From positions 5,783,328 through 5,847,327 of the forward strand of contig CM067065.1 of the NCBI GenBank assembly GCA_033980235.1: a DNA stretch of 64,000 bases, read 5' to 3'. The notes beneath the pieces were generated by a model. It was given only the letters and a program-made list of their open reading frames with translations. It was not told where the DNA came from and did not search any database. Shown here in pieces: positions 58,756-64,000 of the stretch (positions are counted from its first letter, which is position 1; every line of letters begins with the position of its first letter). A program made the translations under genes and the position numbers. This stretch comes from Diadema setosum (Eukaryota > Echinodermata > Echinoidea > Diadematoida > Diadematidae).

Positions 58756-58922
58756 GTATCTTCATCGTTGGTGCCAAACGGACCCCGTTTGGAACATTCG
58801 GCGGTGTGCTGAAGGACAAGTCCGGCACAGACCTGTGCGAAGTGGCGGCAAAGGCAGCACTTACAGCGGCTAATATCAACCCCGAAATAATCGACACAAC
58901 AGTTGTAGGAAATGTAGCTCAG
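58756..58922 (+). CDS. ACAA2: Mitochondrial 3-ketoacyl-CoA thiolase, coding exon 2
   Basis: Encodes residues 6 (part) to 61 of acetyl-CoA acyltransferase 2, the matrix enzyme for the last, thiolytic step of fatty-acid beta-oxidation (3-ketoacyl-CoA + CoA to acyl-CoA + acetyl-CoA). The reading IFIVGAKRTPFGTFGGVLKD, then GTDLCEVAAKAAL and VVGNVAQ, follows the thiolase N-terminal domain closely. In ACAA2 the uncleaved N-terminus itself acts as the mitochondrial signal, and AKRTPFG belongs to it. The exon is bounded by a GGACTGCAG acceptor (phase 1) and an AG/GTGAGA donor (phase 0). An ATG at 58740 is in frame but lies in the intron before the acceptor and is not the start. No defects are seen. 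Confidence 0.95.
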
Positions 58923-59041
58923 GTGAGATACCTTTTATGCGATCAATTATGCCCTTCTTTTCTATATTCTCCTAAGGTGTGGTTTGATTTAAATTGATTT
59001 TACAGTTAAGTTCAAATTGATAAAACAATAATAGATATTAA

Positions 59042-59543
59042 CTAGAAAAGCACACTGAGAGCGTAGACCTCCGCCAAGCATGCAGCTCATTTCCACTACT
59101 GATCTTGTTCTTCCATAGAGTATTGGTGATTTCCACCCATACGTACTTCTAGCATTGTGTGCTGAAAGTTGCCCGATTTCCCAATATAGAAGCCTTTGTT
59201 ACGTCATAAACCCTCAGCTGCACGGCACGCCTCGCCCTAACAAAAACTAGAGCACGCACTTTAGTGCGCGCCTGCAAACCTCCAATACGCGCAGCCTTAA
59301 CTCCCAAGTTCATTGACCCTACCTGCCAAAATAGCAAAAATCCTTCATAAATTTCCTTCAAATTCTCGGATCACTACCAAAAGTTAATCGTTTGTTACTT
59401 GTGTCATTCTTAACCTTTCCTGCAAGTTTCATCCAAATCCGGTAACTATTTTTGAGTTATTTTGCACACGGACAAACTAACTAACTAACGAACACACAAA
59501 CCAACGGTAACGAAAACATAACCTCCTCCCTTGGCGGAGGTAA
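59042..59543 (-). mobile_element. Helentron-like element in ACAA2 intron 2, minus strand
   Basis: On the minus strand it starts ACCTCCGCCAAGGGAGGAGG, TTATGTTTTCGTTACCGTTG and ends GGCGGAGGTCTACGCTCTCA, GTGTGCTTTTCTAG. This is the same design as elements 1-5 but a different sequence family, with short (GTTA)n. Confidence 0.75.
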
Positions 59544-60212
59544 CAATTGTATCTACACTGTTAACACTACAGTATGATGCAATGACAATGATTACAGAAT
59601 GGTGACTACAGCATGTACTGTAGTACCAGTACACATTATTAACAGCACAGCTTGATAATTATATTTTGTTACATTTAAAACAGAATGGCCATTAACTGAA
59701 TGGTATATCAAAGGAGATACAGTTTGTACACTGACATCAGTGCTCTAACTTGAAGCAACCCCATGTGGTTCTATGCTACAGCCATATTAAGGTTGAAATC
59801 CATTGAACTCTGAACCCGTTGAGGACAGACTGATTTTGCTGAAACACACGTTTCCCATAGACTCCTGCCAGAGTATACCCTTGGGATTCATCTTCAATGG
59901 GTTTACGCTTTGATCTCCTGTGCAAAAATACAAAACATTCTGTTGTCAAGAGTTAATAATATTCACTTACAAAACAATTTATAATTAGAATGCCCAGGTG
60001 AATAAGAATGAAATCATGAAGAAAGGAGAATTCCTGTAGCTCTGACCGAGTGTTTTTGATAAACTAATAATTATAATGCAGATCGTCAACAAAATACATA
60101 CACATACAAGGGTACTTTATTGCAGGAATTTAATGAAACTAGGATCTGTGTAGTATGCTGAGAGGTTATATTGAGCTTGAGGATACACCACCTTATATTG
60201 ACAGGTGTGTAA

Positions 60213-60603
60213 GGACCTCTGCTAAGGAGGTTAAATGTTTTTGTCGCCTTTGGGTTTGTTTATTTGGCTGTCCATCTGTTTGCAAAATAATTCAACAAGT
60301 TGTGAACAGATCTGGATGAAACATACAGGAAAAGTTGATAATGACACAAGGAGCAGATGATTGAATTTTGGTAGTGATCCTCAAGCTGCATGTGTAAGGT
60401 ATTTCAGGTACAAAGATGCATAGTTTATTATGAGCACTAAAGCATGTTCTCTGCTTGAAGTGCCACAGAGCAGGAAGCTAATGACGTAAACACAAGGCTT
60501 CTTCATCATAATTTGGAAATCGGGCAATTTTCAGCATGCGTGTATGGTGAAAATGAGCTGAGTGGCGGAGGTCTGCACTCTCTGAGTAATGGTACTTTTC
60601 TAG
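60213..60603 (+). mobile_element. Helentron-like element in ACAA2 intron 2, plus strand
   Basis: GGACCTCTGCTAAGGAGGTT, AAATGTTTTTGTCGCC at the left and GTGGCGGAGGTCTGCACTCT, CTGAGTAATGGTACTTTTCTAG-type end. Same family as 59042-59543, opposite orientation. Confidence 0.72.
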
Positions 60604-60844
60604 TTTCTTATGTGTATGTCATACCATTACACTTGCTTGAACTGTGCTTGGGCTGACACTGTACCAGCACAAAATATGACTCGGTAGATTCTAGGGACAC
60701 GCCTAGATAGGAACAGTATGTGAGCTCACACACTATCGCAGGTTCCAGGTACCTGTACATACAGACATAATAAAATATATTATTACACACACGTGCACTC
60801 ATGTACACACACCTCAAATACAGGCATGCACATTTTTATATATA

Positions 60845-61051
60845 CTGTAAAACATGATATATTCGCGGCATGAAATTTTCGCGAATTGGAGCCGACAGCC
60901 CTTTTCGTGGCATGAAATTTTTGCGAATTGCCACTGGTGTTCAATGCATGTAGTGCAGACAAAAACTTTGGCATGCATTTTAATTTCGCGAATTTTGGCG
61001 CTCGCGAAATTCGCGAAATTAAAATGCACACGAAAATTTCTTGTTTTACAG
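60845..61051. repeat. Mariner-like MITE with CTGTAAAAC ends and TA duplication
   Basis: CTGTAAAACATGATATATTC and GAAAATTTCTTGTTTTACAG ends flanked by TA (60843-60844, 61052-61053). The interior repeats AATTTCGCGAATT. The TA target suggests Tc1/mariner. Lies in ACAA2 intron 2. Confidence 0.85.
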
Positions 61052-62084
61052 TAATACAGTACACACATGCCCCCATTTGAGGCACATTTGTATTCCTGTA
61101 TTCAAAGTTGGTCACAATTAGATTTTGCAGATAAAGATCTTTGTACCCTATTATTGAACACTTGATGTTGAATAGTATGAGGTTGTTCATGTCAAGGCAT
61201 ACAGTACAATGTACACTGTACAAGTACATTATATTGGCCTATGTTCTAACATGCGATCTCTGGGATGTATAACTTGAATGTGTTGAATATCTCTTCTAAT
61301 AACTGCTTAAGAAGTTTTTCTCTCTTTTTTTTTTTTAAATAGCAAACTAACAAAGGTTTCGTTGCATGAGTGAAGCTGCCTTCTAGGGACCTTTTTTGTT
61401 CATGTTTGAGCAAATTTGGACTGAATTCACCCTAGCAAGATGTGCTGTGGCACAGCCATTACTTTAAAATAATAGTTGGAACTGATTGCAGCTAGAAATG
61501 TACAGTATGTAATTTAAAAGGCCTTTTCTTAATTGTATTATGTGTGTGATTTGCACTAATCTGATTTTGTGGAACAGCCAGAAGTAAACAGAGTTTAGAG
61601 AACATACCTAAAATTGTGTTTGGTATTGATGCGTCCAAATGCAAACATTGATTTGGGTATGTTGGGACAATGTACAATAATTATGCTGAATATGTAGGCC
61701 TGGCCTACAATTTGTGTGTCATTGCAAGGTATAGTCCTAAAGAATTGTGCAATGTCCTACAAAAGCATGCTTTCATCACTGAAATGTAGTTTAATGAACC
61801 TGTTTTGTTTTTGTTATTTTTTTTCTCTCTCTCAAGTTCTTTACTCAGTAGTAAATAATTTTTGTGTGATTTCATCAATTTATCAAGAGTATCAAGCATT
61901 TGCAAATTTGGTTCAACCAATGGAGTAATGTACATGTAAAACAACAGTGGAGTCAGTTATTATGTTGGCAAACCAATTTGATGAAATTGCACCATGACCT
62001 GCTCGGTAGAATCAGTTCTGGTGATGAGCACTAAGCTTTTATTTTTATTATTTTTTTTTTTTCATTTTTTTTTTTTCACTTCAG

Positions 62085-62213
62085 ACGTCATCCGATGCAG
62101 CGTACACAGCTAGGCATGTCGCTCTGCGGTGCGGAGTTCCCAACTCGAAGCCTGCCCTCACAGTCAACAGGCTCTGCGGGTCTGGCTTCACCTCCATCGT
62201 GTCGGCTGCTCAG
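62085..62213 (+). CDS. ACAA2: Mitochondrial 3-ketoacyl-CoA thiolase, coding exon 3 with catalytic Cys
   Basis: Forty-three codons (residues 62-104), phase 0 at both ends, between a long T-rich tract ending CTTCAG and the donor CAG/GTAGGT. The translation runs TSSDAAYTARHVALRCGVPN, then KPALTVNRLCGSGFTSIVSA and AQ. NRLCGSGF is the thiolase active-site motif. With the three exons joined, its cysteine is residue 92, the number of the nucleophile in human ACAA2, which independently supports the 16-bp exon 1. Intron 2 is 58923-62084. The later exons, carrying the C-terminal His and second Cys motifs, are not in the window, so the gene is partial only because the window ends. Confidence 0.95.
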
Positions 62214-62391
62214 GTAGGTTTGGGCAAACGGTGTGAAGCCACTTTCTGCCTCCATTGTGGGTTGAAGACATGGGAGCATGGAAATTCTTGGATGTTATGA
62301 TTCATTTGCTGCCCACCAGGCTACCAGGATTAGCAACAGTCAGTGAATATGTGCATCAGTGCATACGCTCATTGGTAACAGTCAACTCCCG

Positions 62392-62764
62392 TTAAAGGGA
62401 TAGTACAGTATTGGTGGAGATGAAAATTGGGATTTTTGCGAGATACCAAGAAAACCATTTTAATAGGAATTCAAAGTTTATTTGATGAATATCAGGTTTG
62501 GAATGACTGAAACATCCAAAAACAAAGTAAAACAAAGCCATCGTAATTAAGTGTGGGTCCCACACTTTATTAGAATTGCTCTTTTTTGGATATTTCAGCC
62601 ATTTCAAAACCAATTTTCATCAAATAAACGTTGAATTCCTCATAGAATTACATGTTCTTTCATATTTCATATTAAGAGTTTTCTCATTATCTCACCAAAA
62701 AATGTTAGAAACCTGAAATTAGGTCTCAACCAAAACTACAGTGTTATGTATATGATCCCTTTAA
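62392..62764. repeat. Palindromic MITE family A, copy 9 (ACAA2 intron 3)
   Basis: TTAAAGGGATAGTACAGTAT and TATGATCCCTTTAA ends; centre GTGTGGGTCCCACAC. Confidence 0.9.
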
Positions 62765-63024
62765 GATTCTTTGGCTGCGTGTGTACGTAACTGAGATCAG
62801 TGATAAAGTTGTACACATTTCACTGGAGATTCTTCGATTTACATGTATCCGAGCTGGGCTACAGATCCGTGTAGCCTTCCTACTCTATGAATCCCCACAC
62901 TATCGGGTCTTTTATCAAATTTGTTACCTGAAGGTCAAACTCAAGGTCAAACTCAAGGAAATTTTGGTATGATATGTTAGTACTATGATTATGTGTAAAA
63001 GAAAACAAAACAAAACTGTGCTAT

Positions 63025-63058
<34 letters not shown>

Positions 63059-63183
63059 CAAAAGATTCATAATATGTCTGATTCTTAGAGTGTATTTGCA
63101 TTCTTTTTAAGTCACAATAATGGCAGCTGCAAAGAGATAAACAGTTAGTGATAATGATCATGACAGGAGTGATTGAGATTTTT

Positions 63184-64000
63184 ATGCCTCCGCCACGAAG
63201 TGGTGCCGGAGGCATTATGTTTTCGGGTTGTCCGTCCGTCCGTCCTTCCGTCCGTCCGTCCTTCCGTCCTTCCGTCCATCCTTCCGTCCGTCCGTAATGA
63301 ATTTTGTGGACAGGGTAACTATCAAAACCTTTTGAGGTATCCTAATGAAACTTGGCATGTATGTGTATCAGGGGGTGAAGTTGTGCCTATCAACTTTTGG
63401 GTGCACATGCTCAAGGTCAAAGGTCAAAAGGTCAAGGTCAAATGCTTAAAATTTCACTATTTCCCCCATATCTATGCAGTGCCTGAAGATATTTTCTTGA
63501 AACTTTGTGTATACATGTATTACCCAATTAAGATTCTCTGGTAATAGTTTGGGGTCATGAGGTCAAAAGGTCAAAGGTCAAAAGGTCAAGTAAAATGTTA
63601 AAATTTCACTTTTTTTATCTCTATCTTGGAAATTGTTCAAGGTACAAAGTATATATACATGTACTGACTGGCAGTGGTTATCTAGGGAATTTGGGGTTCG
63701 TGGGGTCAAAGGTCAGGGGTCAAAGGTCAAGGGCAATACTTCAAAATTTTACTATTTTCCTTATATTTATGCAATGCCAGCAGGATTATTTTTTTTTAAA
63801 ACTTGATGAATGCATGTATAACCCACTAGATATTCTCTGGGATTTTTTTTTCTTTTGCCAAGAAGGTCAAAGGTCAAAAGGTCAAAGATCAAGTGAAAGT
63901 GCTGAACTTACTTCTTTCTCCATATCTTGGAAGTGGCTCAAGTTATCTTTAAACTTAGTACATATTTATGTATGTTCTGCCTGACAGTGATTCTCTTATG
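63184..64000 (+). mobile_element. Helentron-like element 5, cut by window edge (ACAA2 intron 3)
   Basis: ATGCCTCCGCCACGAAGTGG, then GTTTTCGGGTTGTCCGTCC and a (GTCC)n tract to about 63295. The body holds AGGTCAAAGGTCA at about 63415, 63567 and 63867 and close variants elsewhere. The 3' end is outside the window. A poly-A run at 63029-63055 precedes it. Confidence 0.85.

Overview
The window is nuclear DNA of an animal. It is AT-rich, almost entirely non-coding and packed with transposable-element remains. Two recognisable genes, both on the + strand, are split by phase-conserved introns. Organism: the many small palindromic elements, the scattered AGGCCTA motifs, the GTCC-microsatellite Helentron-like elements and an alpha-1,3-fucosyltransferase of invertebrate type all fit a marine invertebrate, most likely an echinoderm such as a sea urchin. 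This is inference from general knowledge; no species is claimed.

Layout. 0.1-8 kb: repeats only, dominated by a 3.35-kb foldback element (2.6-6.0 kb) whose arms are inverted arrays of a ~165-bp unit. 8.0-8.6 kb: a TATA box followed by a tandemly duplicated block that keeps an ATG and a splice donor in both copies. 9.5-16.2 kb: a tRNA-derived SINE, two Helentron-like elements (one carrying a 5'-truncated LINE), and Harbinger-like MITEs. 18.1-22.7 kb: a two-exon GT10 alpha-1,3-fucosyltransferase whose intron is mostly two more Helentron-like elements. 23-53 kb: a transposon graveyard containing a CR1/Jockey-like LINE (33.9-37.5 kb) with two later MITE insertions, a 1.6-kb composite element with a 160-bp tandem array, and many palindromic families, several ending in TTAA. 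53.9-54.4 kb: a candidate two-exon coding segment for a membrane-anchored protein, interrupted by a palindromic element. 56.9 kb to the right edge: the first three coding exons of mitochondrial 3-ketoacyl-CoA thiolase (ACAA2), including a 16-base first coding exon. The remaining exons lie outside the window.

The two genes have unrelated jobs: Golgi fucosylation and mitochondrial fatty-acid beta-oxidation. Nothing here suggests an operon or cluster. The best biology lies in the nested insertions, where target sequence and order of events can be read directly, in the recurring TTAA-bounded foldback architecture, and in the dense nuclear-receptor-like AGGTCA repeats carried by the Helentron-like elements, one copy of which sits in an ACAA2 intron. 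I found no CRISPR array, operon, rRNA or functional tRNA gene, and no clearly new enzymatic system.
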